From: Bacteroidales bacterium
Lineage (GTDB): Bacteria > Bacteroidota > Bacteroidia > Bacteroidales > UBA932
Length of the DNA stretch: 64,000 nucleotides
Direction of reading: 5' to 3'
Assembly: GCA_024695285.1 (NCBI GenBank)
Contig: JAILIM010000094.1
Span: 1-64,000 of the forward strand
In this document: one piece after another, positions 9,058-17,609 of the stretch
Position numbering within the stretch: the stretch's first letter is position 1
How the letters are laid out: each line of letters begins with the position of its first letter
Translations under genes and position numbers: made by a program
Notes under the pieces: model-generated
Database searches by the model: none
What the model saw: only the letters and a program-made list of their open reading frames with translations
Told to the model about the DNA's origin: nothing

Positions 9058-10671
9058 CCTGCGGTACAAGAACTCCGCATCAGGTGCGTCCATGCTCAGT
9101 TGCTCCACCTTTTCGGGAATATCCTTCACCACGAAGTAGCAGGACTTGTCGATGCGGCCCTTGCTCAGCCAATCGAAATCGTCACAGCGGTTTTCCGGCC
9201 GGCGCATGGTGTAGAAATACTGTGCGTAGCTCTTGAAGTAGGCGGGCTGCACGTAGCAGTCCTCCCCCTGGCGCTCAATATAGAAATCCACTGCCGAAGC
9301 CTGGCTGTATTTCTCCACTTCCGGCACAGCGCACAGAATGGCGGTCATTGCGAACAACAGGTTCCCGGCGGCAAGGATAACGAAACTGCGCATCTTCGGG
9401 CTGCGGCGGAAACTGACGCAGAACCATATGGTTGCCGCAATCAGCAGCACGCCCACGAAGGGCTCGAAGCCTTTCCACTCTGAACTTGCTTCCATGCAGC
9501 TGACGGCGAAGGGGTCGTCGACCAGGGGCGCTATCCTGTCCTTGAACTTGTCGAACAGGGTGAGCGCCGTCAGGCTCAGGCCGAAAAACGCCGCCGTGCC
9601 TATAAGGAGGCCGCTCTGCCAGCCCCTGAACCGTAGTTTCCCGTCAATCATACGCGCTGCCGCCCAGGCGCCCAGGAAGGTGATGGGAAAGTAGCAGAAC
9701 GAAGAATAGTGGACAATCTTGGTGCGCACTATGGTGAACAGTATCAGCACAACCCACAGCGACACCATCATCCAGCGGAACAGGCCCGCGCTGCGACTGC
9801 TCTCCTCACCCTGCAGCGCCCTGCGCTTGAATGTGGACAGGGCGAAGAACGATGCCGGAGTCACGCCGAAGAGCAGTATGACGAAGTGGTAGAGGAGGAA
9901 ACCGCCGTGGCCGGCGTCCTTGGTCTCGAAGAGACGTATCTGGTAGTCTATGAAATCCTTGATCACTTCGCCGTGCCCGGAGGCTGCAAGCGCTATGAAC
10001 CACGCACCGCCGGCAAGGGCGAGCGCAATGAAATACACGGCCACGTCCTTCCACCTGAAACTCAGGCGGAATTTCCTGAACACCAGCCAGAAGAAGAAGG
10101 TCAGGCAGAAGATCAGGAAGGCCACCGGGCCTTTTGTCAGTATTGCGAGTCCAGTGAACAGGCCGCTCAGCGCAGCGTGCCGCATTCTCAGCGCTGCGGC
10201 ATCAGTGTCGGTGTACCGGGAGAAGAAATAGATTCCCAGGAAGATGAAAAAGTTGAACCAGGGATCGATTATGCCGGACTTGAAATAAAAGAAAGGCAGG
10301 AATGAAATGGCATATAGCCCGGCCCAGAGCAGACCGAGACGAGTGTCTTCGGTCTGCTTGCCTATGTGGAACAGGGCCAGCAGGGTTATGATGCCCATTA
10401 TGGCATTGGGGAAGCGGGCGGCGAATTCGCCAACTCCGAACACTTCCATGCTCAGGGCCTGCATCCAGATGAAGAGCGGCGGCTTCTCCCAGAACGACTC
10501 GAAGTTAATCTGCACGTTGAACCAGTCTCCCGTGAGCACCATCTCGCGGGCTGATTCGGCAAAATTGATTTCATCCCAGTCGAAAAGGCGCACGCCGCCT
10601 ATTCCCGTTATGAAGAGCAGCGCACCGAGTACGACTATGCAGGCGTCTATAAGTAAAGTCTTGTGTTTCAT
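8971..10671 (-). CDS. ArnT/PMT-type membrane glycosyltransferase (GT39/GT83-like)
   Basis: The product, 566 residues from the ATG at 10671, is a polytopic membrane protein with a first helix at about 5-25. An acidic DWDE follows, then FAESAREM and EKPPLFIW in the first outer loop, the signature of the ArnT/PMT GT-C fold. These enzymes transfer a sugar from a polyprenyl-phosphate donor to lipid A or another surface acceptor. Its start overlaps the gtrA stop (ATGA), and the GT2/GtrA pair upstream could supply the lipid-linked sugar. The frame is open to 10968, but that extension duplicates gtrA in another frame. Its 3' end overlaps the PHP gene by 87 bases. Confidence 0.88.
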   Translation of the reverse strand: MKHKTLLIDACIVVLGALLFITGIGGVRLFDWDEINFAESAREMVLTGDWFNVQINFESFWEKPPLFIWMQALSMEVFGVGEFAARFPNAIMGIITLLALFHIGKQTEDTRLGLLWAGLYAISFLPFFYFKSGIIDPWFNFFIFLGIYFFSRYTDTDAAALRMRHAALSGLFTGLAILTKGPVAFLIFCLTFFFWLVFRKFRLSFRWKDVAVYFIALALAGGAWFIALAASGHGEVIKDFIDYQIRLFETKDAGHGGFLLYHFVILLFGVTPASFFALSTFKRRALQGEESSRSAGLFRWMMVSLWVVLILFTIVRTKIVHYSSFCYFPITFLGAWAAARMIDGKLRFRGWQSGLLIGTAAFFGLSLTALTLFDKFKDRIAPLVDDPFAVSCMEASSEWKGFEPFVGVLLIAATIWFCVSFRRSPKMRSFVILAAGNLLFAMTAILCAVPEVEKYSQASAVDFYIERQGEDCYVQPAYFKSYAQYFYTMRRPENRCDDFDWLSKGRIDKSCYFVVKDIPEKVEQLSMDAPDAEFLYRRSGFQFFVRKQPSEAPDAEPDDGDKGEVE

Positions 10672-11102
10672 TTGTTCCTGAAAAGCAGAAGCTTCTTTGC
10701 GGCAAAGTTCCAGAAGAACACCAGTACGGTGGTGATGACCTTGGCAACCAGATAGTGGATACCGGCCTTGCCGGCGAGCAGCCACATCAGCAGTTCCGTG
10801 AGGCCGAGCCCGCTGACGCCGATGAGGGCGAAGACCGACATCTCGGCGGCACGGTTCTTCATGTTCCTGTTGTCGAAGACCCAGAATATGCTGAAAAGGT
10901 AGGTGATTATGAGCCCGGCGGTGAATGCTATAGCCGTCCAGAGCAGCAGGTGCTCCTTGCCGAAGCATTCAGTCAGCAGGGCGAGGAGTCCGGCGTCCAC
11001 CAGAAACGCGGTGCCGCCCGACACCAGGTAGCGGAAGAGCTGGATGCACACGTCCGGAGTGCGGCCCTTCAGCAGCGCGGCGGGCAGTTCGCTCAGTTTC
11101 AT
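10668..11102 (-). CDS. GtrA-family membrane protein
   Basis: This 144-residue protein has four predicted transmembrane helices and an FRYLVSGG motif before the first, with WNFAAKKLLLF at the end, both typical of GtrA/DPMS-accessory proteins. GtrA proteins are thought to flip polyprenyl-phosphate-linked sugars or to assist the GT2 enzyme that makes them. The ATG at 11102 overlaps the stop of the GT2 gene (ATGA); an open extension upstream to 11243 only shadows the GT2 gene. GT2, GtrA and the GT-C enzyme together form a classic three-gene lipid-linked-sugar module. Confidence 0.9.
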   Translation of the reverse strand: MKLSELPAALLKGRTPDVCIQLFRYLVSGGTAFLVDAGLLALLTECFGKEHLLLWTAIAFTAGLIITYLFSIFWVFDNRNMKNRAAEMSVFALIGVSGLGLTELLMWLLAGKAGIHYLVAKVITTVLVFFWNFAAKKLLLFRNK

Positions 11103-11845
11103 TTGGCAGGGAAGAGCTTGGACCGCATCAGGTGCCATTTGCAGAGGCGGTAGACCAGCGACACCCTGAGCACGCCGAAGCCGTAGACCGTGCTGCGGCG
11201 CAGGTTGATTGAGGATGCGTCGTCGAAGTACTTGGTCGGGCACGTGACTTCACCGATCTCATATCCTGCCCAGAAGATCTGCGCCGCCATCTCGTTGTCG
11301 AATATGAAGTCGTCGGAGCAGACGTTGTAGTCGACCGACCTCAGCACATCGGCGCTGAATGCACGGTAGCCGGTGTGGTACTCGGAAAGCTTCTGGCTGA
11401 TGAGGACGTTCTGGGTGAGGGTAAGGAAGCGGTTGGAGACGTATTTGATGAGCGGCATGCCGCCTTTCCGCGCTCCCTTGCCCAGTATCCTGGAACCGAA
11501 TACGACAGGATACACGCCGTTGGCTATTATGTAGGCCATGGCCTCGATGAGTTTCGGGGTGTACTGGTAGTCGGGGTGGAGCATTATCACTATGTCGGCG
11601 CCGAGTTCCAGGGCGCGGTTGTAGCAGGTTTTCTGGTTGCCGCCGTAGCCGCGGTTGGCCGGGTGCATGAGCACTTCCTTAATGCCGAGTTCGCGGGCCT
11701 TTTCGACGGTGCCGTCGCGGCTGCAGTCATCGGTCAGGATGACTTCGTCCACGATGTCGCGGGGGATTTCGGAGTATGTCTGTTCTAGTGTCTTTTCGGC
11801 GTTGTAGGCCGGCATGACCACGATTATCTTCTTGCCGTGTATCAT
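11099..11845 (-). CDS. GT2 glycosyltransferase (polyprenyl/dolichyl-phosphate sugar synthase-like)
   Basis: The 248-residue product starts KKIIVVMPAYNAEKTL and contains VILTDDCSRDGT, HPANRGYGGNQ and IVIMLHPDYQY (the DxD-like metal site), the pattern of GT2 polyprenyl-phosphate mannose/glucose synthases. It probably loads a sugar on undecaprenyl phosphate at the inner membrane for the neighbouring GtrA and GT-C proteins. The ATG at 11845 is 1 base after the lptD stop, so translation is probably coupled. Linking such a module to lptD suggests a modification of lipopolysaccharide. The sugar is not predictable. Confidence 0.92.
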   Translation of the reverse strand: MIHGKKIIVVMPAYNAEKTLEQTYSEIPRDIVDEVILTDDCSRDGTVEKARELGIKEVLMHPANRGYGGNQKTCYNRALELGADIVIMLHPDYQYTPKLIEAMAYIIANGVYPVVFGSRILGKGARKGGMPLIKYVSNRFLTLTQNVLISQKLSEYHTGYRAFSADVLRSVDYNVCSDDFIFDNEMAAQIFWAGYEIGEVTCPTKYFDDASSINLRRSTVYGFGVLRVSLVYRLCKWHLMRSKLFPAK

Positions 11846-11846
11846 C

Positions 11847-14600
11847 TTATCTGTTGTCCCAGTAGCTGCTGCTCTTCTTGATCTGGAGTATGTCCGCAAG
11901 GGCGGAGGCGTTGGCCGCTATCCTGAACTGGTAGGACGCCCAGCTTCCGGTCGGCACCCATGAAACGGATATGTTGAAGCAGTGCAGGTCGTATGTGAAA
12001 CTGAATTGGGTTGTCGTTATCTTCATGGCCTGCAGGTCGAAGCCGGAACTGACGTTGATGTTGAGCCTCGGCGTCAGCCTGATGTTGCCGCTGGCCTGCA
12101 GGGTCTGGGTGATGTTGTTCTTGGTGGTCAGTACGTCGTCCTCGAACTTGTAGGTTTTGTTCAGGCTGAACGAGTAGCTGAGGTTGACGGACCAGGGGAC
12201 GTTGGGGTTGGTGTAGTACAGCCAGCCGCCCGGGATGAATTCTCCCGTAACCGGATGGTAGAAGTAGCGCTGGTAGTAACTGGCGGCTCCGTTGATGTTG
12301 GAACCGCCCTGGCCCACACGGTTGCTGGGATCCTTGACACCGTCGTTGCCCTTTATCGCGCCGTCGCCGGAAATTGAATAGGAGGCGGAAGCGGACACGT
12401 TGTTGAGACGCAGCAGGCCCTGGCCCTGGGTGATGGCGAACTTGTTGATCTTGCGGTTGGAGGGACCGATTGCATAGGGGTCGAAGCTTGCGCTCGCGCT
12501 GATGGACACCTTATCGAAAAGGGATGTGGACATCGACATGCTGACGTTGTTCATGTTCAGACTGTCTGCGAGGAAGTTGTAGCCGGTGCTTATGTTGAGC
12601 TGGTCGATGAGCTTGACCTTCTTGCTGCCGGTGCCGGTCGTGTCGGCGAAGTCGCGCACCTTGGCTTCGAGGTTGTTGCCGATGGAGATGTTTGCCGTGG
12701 CGGAACGGCCCTTTCCGGGCGGGCCGTAGACCTGGCCCTGGTAGATGTTGTATTCGTAAGTCTTTTCCTGTCCGTGGATATCAGTGTAGCGGAGGGTGCG
12801 GTAGCCGTTCATGCCTTCCTTGCCGAGTTCAGGGCTGAAGTTCATCGACACGGAAGGGGATATGACGTGGCGTATGGCCTGTACCTTGCGCCAGGAGCCG
12901 AAGTTGAACAGACCGTAGATACGGGTGCTCATGGCCACGGAACCGGAATAGGTCTGCGTGATTCCGAAGGTGTTGAACTGAGTGCTCGGAAGCTCCTCGA
13001 CCTTGTCGGTGTCGGGGTTGTAGGCGTATTCCCGTTTCCGGAACATCCAGTTCATGCCGTAGCTGACGGACGGGTTTATGTTGATGTACTTGAACAGCTG
13101 GAAGTTGGGCAGACCTATGCTGAAGCTGTGGGTCATACCGTTCTGGAACCTGTCCAGGAAGCCCTCCTGGCCGAACTCGGATGCCTTGAAGTTGATCTTG
13201 TTCTGGAGGGTCGTGTTGTAGCCGAAGGATATTTTTTCGTAGAAGCGTTCCTTGCCCACGCGTACCTTGCGCTTGAAAGGATAGAAGGTGCTGACGGAGA
13301 AGGTCACGTTCGGGAGGGTGAACGAGTAGGACGAGTCGCGGGAACTCTGGGAATGCAGGGCGTTGACGCTCAGGTTGAACTTGCCGTTCCAGTTCTTGGA
13401 ATAGGAAATGGATGACGATATCTGGTTCTGCAGGGCTTCGTTGACCGAACGGGAGTTGAAGCGGCTGTTGGACGGGGACGAGAAGTTGACCGAGGCGCTG
13501 AAGGATGTGCCCGGGTGGGCCTTGGAGTCCTGCGTGTGGGACCAGCGGACGGCGAAGTTGCTGTATTCCTGGAAATCGGGGGTGTCGGGCTCGCCGGTCT
13601 GGTCGTGGGAGTAAGTGAATCCGAAGCTGCCGTTGAACTTGTATTTCACCATGTAGCGGGAGTTCACGTTGACGGCCCAGGATCCGAGGGTGTAATAGTC
13701 GCCGGTCATGGACAGGTCCAGGTAGTCGCCGAACACGAAGTACATGCCGGCGTCCTTCATGTAGAAGCCACGGGCGTTCTCCTCGCCGAAGTTTGGCATC
13801 AGCAGGCCGGTGGCGCGCTCGGGACGCTTGGGTATGAATCCGAATGGAAGCCCGACGAACGGCAGTTTCACGTCTTCCACCACGAGGTAGGCGGGACCGA
13901 AAACGGTCTTCTGGGTCGGCTCCGTCATCACTTTCGCCGAGGTCAGGGAAAGGTAGTAGTGGGGATGGTCCAGTTCGCAGACGGTGTATTTGCCGTCGGT
14001 CATGTTGATGCTGCGGTCCGGCATCATCTTCACCTTGCCGCCGTGGAGTATGGCGCTGTCTTCGGTGGTTATGATGTTCTTGATGGAGGATTTCTTGGTG
14101 TTGAAGTTATATTTCACTTCCTCCATGTTGTAGGTCTTTCCGCCCTGCGTCATCACGGGCCTGCCCACCCATTCGCCCTTGAGGGAGTCGTAGACGCCCT
14201 TGGCGTAGACGGTGCCGGTCTTCATGTTGTACTGCATGTAGGCCGCGGTCAGTTTCATGTCCATGTACTCGACGGAGACGTCGCCGTAGTAGTAGATCAT
14301 GCGCTGGCCGTCGGTAAAGACCTCCACGATGGAGTCCTTGGCTTCGGAAAAAGCGGGCAGTTCAAGCGAACTCTTTTCACGCAGTGCCGCGGAGTCGATC
14401 CTGTGGAGGGAATCGGCGACGTGGATGGAGTCCCGGCGGGCTATCTCAGCTGAGTCCAGGACCACCTGGCGCACCGTTTTCGGCACTGCGCTGCTGAACA
14501 CCTGGCGAGGGGGTCTCCTGCCCGCGGTCTGGGCGAAGACGGTGGTCACAGACAGTGCGGACATGAGTGCCGCGCAAAGTATTCGCTTGAGAATTGACAA
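11847..14600 (-). CDS. lptD: LPS-assembly outer-membrane protein LptD
   Basis: LptD forms the outer-membrane barrel that inserts lipopolysaccharide in the outer leaflet. This 917-residue protein has a signal peptide (cleavage after VFAQ, about 24), then an OstA/LptA-like beta-jellyroll (about 90-230, with YYYGDVSVEYMDMKL), then a barrel domain (PFGFIPKRPERATGLLMPNFGE, about 250-272). The many aromatic beta strands end in FRIAANASALADILQ near the C-terminus. The start is TTG at 14600: no ATG precedes it in frame, and a well-placed promoter (14635-14642 with TTG 20 bases upstream) supports it. The first ATG, 12 codons in, would remove the charged part of the signal. Confidence 0.88.
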   Translation of the reverse strand: MSILKRILCAALMSALSVTTVFAQTAGRRPPRQVFSSAVPKTVRQVVLDSAEIARRDSIHVADSLHRIDSAALREKSSLELPAFSEAKDSIVEVFTDGQRMIYYYGDVSVEYMDMKLTAAYMQYNMKTGTVYAKGVYDSLKGEWVGRPVMTQGGKTYNMEEVKYNFNTKKSSIKNIITTEDSAILHGGKVKMMPDRSINMTDGKYTVCELDHPHYYLSLTSAKVMTEPTQKTVFGPAYLVVEDVKLPFVGLPFGFIPKRPERATGLLMPNFGEENARGFYMKDAGMYFVFGDYLDLSMTGDYYTLGSWAVNVNSRYMVKYKFNGSFGFTYSHDQTGEPDTPDFQEYSNFAVRWSHTQDSKAHPGTSFSASVNFSSPSNSRFNSRSVNEALQNQISSSISYSKNWNGKFNLSVNALHSQSSRDSSYSFTLPNVTFSVSTFYPFKRKVRVGKERFYEKISFGYNTTLQNKINFKASEFGQEGFLDRFQNGMTHSFSIGLPNFQLFKYININPSVSYGMNWMFRKREYAYNPDTDKVEELPSTQFNTFGITQTYSGSVAMSTRIYGLFNFGSWRKVQAIRHVISPSVSMNFSPELGKEGMNGYRTLRYTDIHGQEKTYEYNIYQGQVYGPPGKGRSATANISIGNNLEAKVRDFADTTGTGSKKVKLIDQLNISTGYNFLADSLNMNNVSMSMSTSLFDKVSISASASFDPYAIGPSNRKINKFAITQGQGLLRLNNVSASASYSISGDGAIKGNDGVKDPSNRVGQGGSNINGAASYYQRYFYHPVTGEFIPGGWLYYTNPNVPWSVNLSYSFSLNKTYKFEDDVLTTKNNITQTLQASGNIRLTPRLNINVSSGFDLQAMKITTTQFSFTYDLHCFNISVSWVPTGSWASYQFRIAANASALADILQIKKSSSYWDNR

Positions 14601-14618
14601 CTGTATTAAATAATTTGT

Positions 14619-14626
14619 TAAATTTG
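14619..14626 (+). promoter_or_regulatory. Promoter -7 element of the amidase gene
   Basis: TAAATTTG, with a TTG at 14594-14596 (22 bases upstream), about 27 bases before the TTG start codon of the amidase. It partly faces the lptD promoter in the same intergenic gap. Confidence 0.6.
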
Positions 14627-14634
14627 CGAATCCA

Positions 14635-14642
14635 CAAAATTA
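14635..14642 (-). promoter_or_regulatory. Promoter -7 element of the lptD unit
   Basis: Minus strand TAATTTTG, with TTG exactly 20 bases further upstream (14663-14665, inside the amidase coding region). This is a close match to the Bacteroidota TTG-N19/20-TAnnTTTG promoter, and leaves a leader of roughly 30 bases before the TTG start of lptD. Confidence 0.7.
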
Positions 14643-14652
14643 GTATTTAATT

Positions 14653-15870
14653 TTGAAACGCACAATTAATTTGTTCCTGGCCGCATTACTTGCGTGCTTC
14701 TCAGCGGGGGCCCAGAACCTGGGCCTGACCACTGTCGTAATAGATCCCGGTCACGGCGGCACCGACCCCGGAGCCGTCAGCCGCGATGGCAAGACCTACG
14801 AGAAAACCCTCACCCTGGATATCGCCAAGAGGCTTTCGGAAAAGATCAAGGCGGATTGTCCTGATGTGAAAGTAATCCTCACACGCGACAAGGACAAGAC
14901 TGTTGCCCTCAATGACCGTGCCGGGATTGCCAACCGCGTGAATGCCGGTCTCTTTATCTCCATCCATATTAATTCAACCACCAAGAGCACTCCCAACGGC
15001 TACTCCGTCCACGTGCTGGGCAAGTCTTCCAAGAAAGACAGGGACCTCTTCGCATATAACATGGATGTGTGCAAGAGGGAGAACTCCGTGATATTGCTTG
15101 AAGATGACTATACCACCACCTATCAGGGATTCGACCCTTCCGATCCGGAGTCGTTCATCTTCCTGCAGCTGATGCAGAACTCCAACCTCGAGCAGAGCCT
15201 GGCTTTCGCTGAGCTTATTTCCGAGAATCTCAAGGGAGGCCCCATCAGCGCCAACAGGGGCGTCTGGCAGGATCCTTTCTTAGTGCTTTGGAAAACGTCC
15301 ATGCCGGCCGTGCTGGTGGAGCTTGGATTCATTTCCAATAGCACGGACCTTGAGACCTTGAAAAAAGCAGCGGAAAGGGACAAGATCGCCACCCGTCTAT
15401 GCAAGGCTTTCAAAAAATACAAGACCCGGTATGACGGCAGCGTGACGCTTGACGTTGAAGTCGAGGCCCCGGCGGGGAAGACTGCCGACAAGCCGGCCGA
15501 AAAGGTGAAGGCGGAAGAGAAGCCCGCTGAAAAGACGAAGGTTGAAGAGAAGCCGGCCGAGAAGGTTAAAGCGAAAGAGAAACCGGCAGAAAAGGTGAAG
15601 ACTGAGGAAAAGCCCGCCGACAAGCCGGCCGCTTCCGGAGTGCGTTACGGCGTGCAGATCTTTGCCGGCTCCGGGAAGGTCAATCCGAAGGACAAGGCGT
15701 TCATGGGTTATACCCCCGTGATCATAGACACGGGTAAGCTCTTCAAGTATATAATCGGTGTCGATTCTTCCCTTGAAAAAGTCAAGGAGAATTTACCTGC
15801 CATCAGGGAAAAATATCCCGATGCATTTTTGGTGAAAATCGACGGAGAAACGGTCACCCGGGCCAAATAA
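14653..15870 (+). CDS. N-acetylmuramoyl-L-alanine amidase (Amidase_3) with repeat linker
   Basis: This periplasmic zinc amidase cuts the bond between MurNAc and the stem peptide during cell separation. It has 405 residues: signal peptide (about 1-20), then Amidase_3 (about 25-255) with DPGHGG (His34), TYEK (Glu50), SIHIN (His105) and VELGF (Glu223) as the expected zinc and catalytic residues. A Lys/Pro/Glu linker of 10-residue repeats follows (about 280-320), then a C-terminal SPOR-like domain (VRYGVQIFAG, about 330-400) that would bind septal glycan. The start is TTG at 14653; the frame has a stop at 14641 and no ATG at the signal peptide. The divergent lptD also starts with TTG. Confidence 0.93.
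   Translation: MKRTINLFLAALLACFSAGAQNLGLTTVVIDPGHGGTDPGAVSRDGKTYEKTLTLDIAKRLSEKIKADCPDVKVILTRDKDKTVALNDRAGIANRVNAGLFISIHINSTTKSTPNGYSVHVLGKSSKKDRDLFAYNMDVCKRENSVILLEDDYTTTYQGFDPSDPESFIFLQLMQNSNLEQSLAFAELISENLKGGPISANRGVWQDPFLVLWKTSMPAVLVELGFISNSTDLETLKKAAERDKIATRLCKAFKKYKTRYDGSVTLDVEVEAPAGKTADKPAEKVKAEEKPAEKTKVEEKPAEKVKAKEKPAEKVKTEEKPADKPAASGVRYGVQIFAGSGKVNPKDKAFMGYTPVIIDTGKLFKYIIGVDSSLEKVKENLPAIREKYPDAFLVKIDGETVTRAK
15490..15609 (+). repeat. Four tandem 30-bp coding repeats in the amidase linker
   Basis: Residues 280-319 are four copies of a 10-residue unit of the form KPAEKVKAEE, with small changes at positions 6 to 9. The copies are similar but not identical in DNA, so the array is fairly old. 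It forms a charged spacer between the catalytic and C-terminal domains, and its length could vary between strains. Confidence 0.85.
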
Positions 15871-16168
15871 TTTCAGGGGTAAATAAGCATTTTTAAGACG
15901 CCGAAAGGCGCGCAGTGCGAATTATCCTTTAAATGGCTTGTTTGGAATTATTCCAAATTGGGAATTTAGTGTATTATATATAATTAGTATTTTTTAGTTT
16001 TTCAAGTCGTTGATATACAGCTAGTTATAAAAGGCTTATTTTTCGGACAGACGGTATATATTTAACGCTAAAAAAATTAAAAAACAATACTAAAGAAAAT
16101 TTTTTTTAACTTTTTTTTCCACCATTTTTGCACTCGAGAACAGCCTTTCCGGGCTGTATCTTTTTCTA
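15871..16168. other. AT-rich intergenic region upstream of dnaA
   Basis: About 300 strongly AT-rich bases lie between the amidase and dnaA. A small GC hairpin (ACGCC-GAAA-GGCG type) near 15900 could help terminate the amidase transcript. I looked for DnaA boxes (TTATNCACA) and saw none, so I do not call an origin. Long A and T runs occur between about 16060 and 16120. Confidence 0.4.
16123..16157 (+). promoter_or_regulatory. Probable dnaA promoter and 5' hairpin
   Basis: CATTTTTG (16123-16130) differs from TAnnTTTG in the first base. Just downstream, ACAGCC (16140-16145) pairs with GGCTGT (16152-16157) around a 6-base loop. This would place a small hairpin at the very 5' end of the dnaA message, 11 bases before the ATG, where it could influence mRNA stability or translation. 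Confidence 0.4.
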
Positions 16169-17593
16169 ATGAACGAGAACGACAGACATATAAGCATCTG
16201 GAGCCACTTCCTGAAGATTGTGGAGCAGATCGTGGAGCCCCAAAAATTCACGACCTGGTTCAAGCCTGTGCGCCCCGTGTCTGTGGTGGATTCGACCCTC
16301 ACGGTCGAGGTCCCTTCCGACTTTTTCCGCGAGTATCTCGAAGCCACCTATCTCGACGTTATTAAAAAAACGCTCAAGCGTGTGATAGGCGCGGACGCGA
16401 AGCTGGTCTATCTTGTCAAGGCAGTCAGCAGCCAGCCGGCGATGGAAGTTCCTGCCGCTGCCGGCATGGCCCCCGTCAACCGCGAGATCAGCGTCAACAT
16501 CCAGCCCTCCGGCAATCCGAGTCCTTTTGTGTATCCGGGCCTGCGCAAAATCCAGATCAATCCCAATCTGAATCCCGTCTATTGCTTCACCAACTTTATC
16601 GTCGGCGAATGCAACAAGATGGGCTATGCCGCCGGAACCGCCATCTCCTCGGCGCCGGGCAGGAACTCGTTCAACCCGCTGCTCATCTTCGGCGGTCCCG
16701 GTCTTGGTAAGACCCACCTGGCCCAGGCCATCGGCATTGCCATCCACGAGAAATTCCCTGAACTCATAGTGCTGTACGTCAACGGCCACGAGTTCAAGAC
16801 CCAGTATATGGATGCGGTCAACGTCCGCAACAAACTGACCGACTTCCTCGGCTACTACAAGAAGATAGACGTGCTGATCGTGGACGATATCCAGGACCTC
16901 CAGGGCCCCGGCACCCAGTCCGCCTTCTTCAACATCTTCAACCACCTCCACCAGACCGGCAAGCAGTTGATATTCACGTCTGACCGCCCGCCGGTGGAGC
17001 TGCAGAACTTCGAGGACCGCCTGCTTTCCCGCTTCAAGTGGGGAGTCTCAGTGGAGCTGCTCCATCCCGACTACGGCACCCGTCTCCAGATGCTCAAGTC
17101 CCTGTGCCGCCGCGAAGGCGTGAAGATAGGACAGGATGTGCTGGAGTATCTCGCTTCCCGCATCAAGACCAATTTCCGTGAGCTTGAGGGAGCCTTCCTG
17201 TCCGTGATGGCTTATGCGACGGCCATGCACGCCGAGAATTCGGTCGAACTTGCTGCTAAGGTCACCGAAAAGATCGTGAGCGCTCCCGTCAAGGAGCTCA
17301 GCATCGGCAGGGTCCAGTCCGCTGTGTGCGACTACTTCAACATCAGCACCGACGACCTGGTGTCCAAGTCCCGCAAACGCCAGATAGTTCAGGCCCGCCA
17401 GATATCCATGTACCTTTGCCGAAACCTGATAAGCAACTGCTCGCTTTCGACCATCGGTGCCGAGACTGGCGGCAAGGACCACGCCACCGTCCTGCATTCC
17501 TGCAACATCGTGTCCGACCTGATGGCCACGGACCGCTTGTTCAAGAAATATGTGACAGACCTGGAGTCCAAGCTGGCTCCTGCCGAAGAATAA
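16169..17593 (+). CDS. dnaA: Chromosomal replication initiator DnaA
   Basis: DnaA binds and melts the replication origin. The 474-residue protein has domain I (about 1-85, IWSHFLKIVEQ), a short linker, and the AAA+ domain with Walker A GGPGLGKTH (about 175-183), Walker B VDDIQDL (about 235) and sensor FTSDRPP. The C-terminal DNA-binding domain carries the DnaA signature around GGKDHATVLHS (about 435). The ATG at 16169 is the only good start, with no strong ribosome binding site, as usual in this phylum. pepD follows 16 bases later and is probably cotranscribed. Confidence 0.98.
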   Translation: MNENDRHISIWSHFLKIVEQIVEPQKFTTWFKPVRPVSVVDSTLTVEVPSDFFREYLEATYLDVIKKTLKRVIGADAKLVYLVKAVSSQPAMEVPAAAGMAPVNREISVNIQPSGNPSPFVYPGLRKIQINPNLNPVYCFTNFIVGECNKMGYAAGTAISSAPGRNSFNPLLIFGGPGLGKTHLAQAIGIAIHEKFPELIVLYVNGHEFKTQYMDAVNVRNKLTDFLGYYKKIDVLIVDDIQDLQGPGTQSAFFNIFNHLHQTGKQLIFTSDRPPVELQNFEDRLLSRFKWGVSVELLHPDYGTRLQMLKSLCRREGVKIGQDVLEYLASRIKTNFRELEGAFLSVMAYATAMHAENSVELAAKVTEKIVSAPVKELSIGRVQSAVCDYFNISTDDLVSKSRKRQIVQARQISMYLCRNLISNCSLSTIGAETGGKDHATVLHSCNIVSDLMATDRLFKKYVTDLESKLAPAEE

Positions 17594-17609
17594 CGCTAAA
17601 ACCAAAAAT

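Noticed and set aside
13515..14453. 312-codon plus-strand open frame opposite lptD
   Set aside because: Antisense frame of a GC-rich coding region, with no domain and with Val/His-rich composition typical of shadows.
15871..16168. Possible replication origin upstream of dnaA
   Set aside because: The region is AT-rich, but I found no DnaA box (TTATNCACA) and no cluster of near matches. dnaA need not be next to the origin in this phylum. A GC-skew plot of the whole genome would decide.
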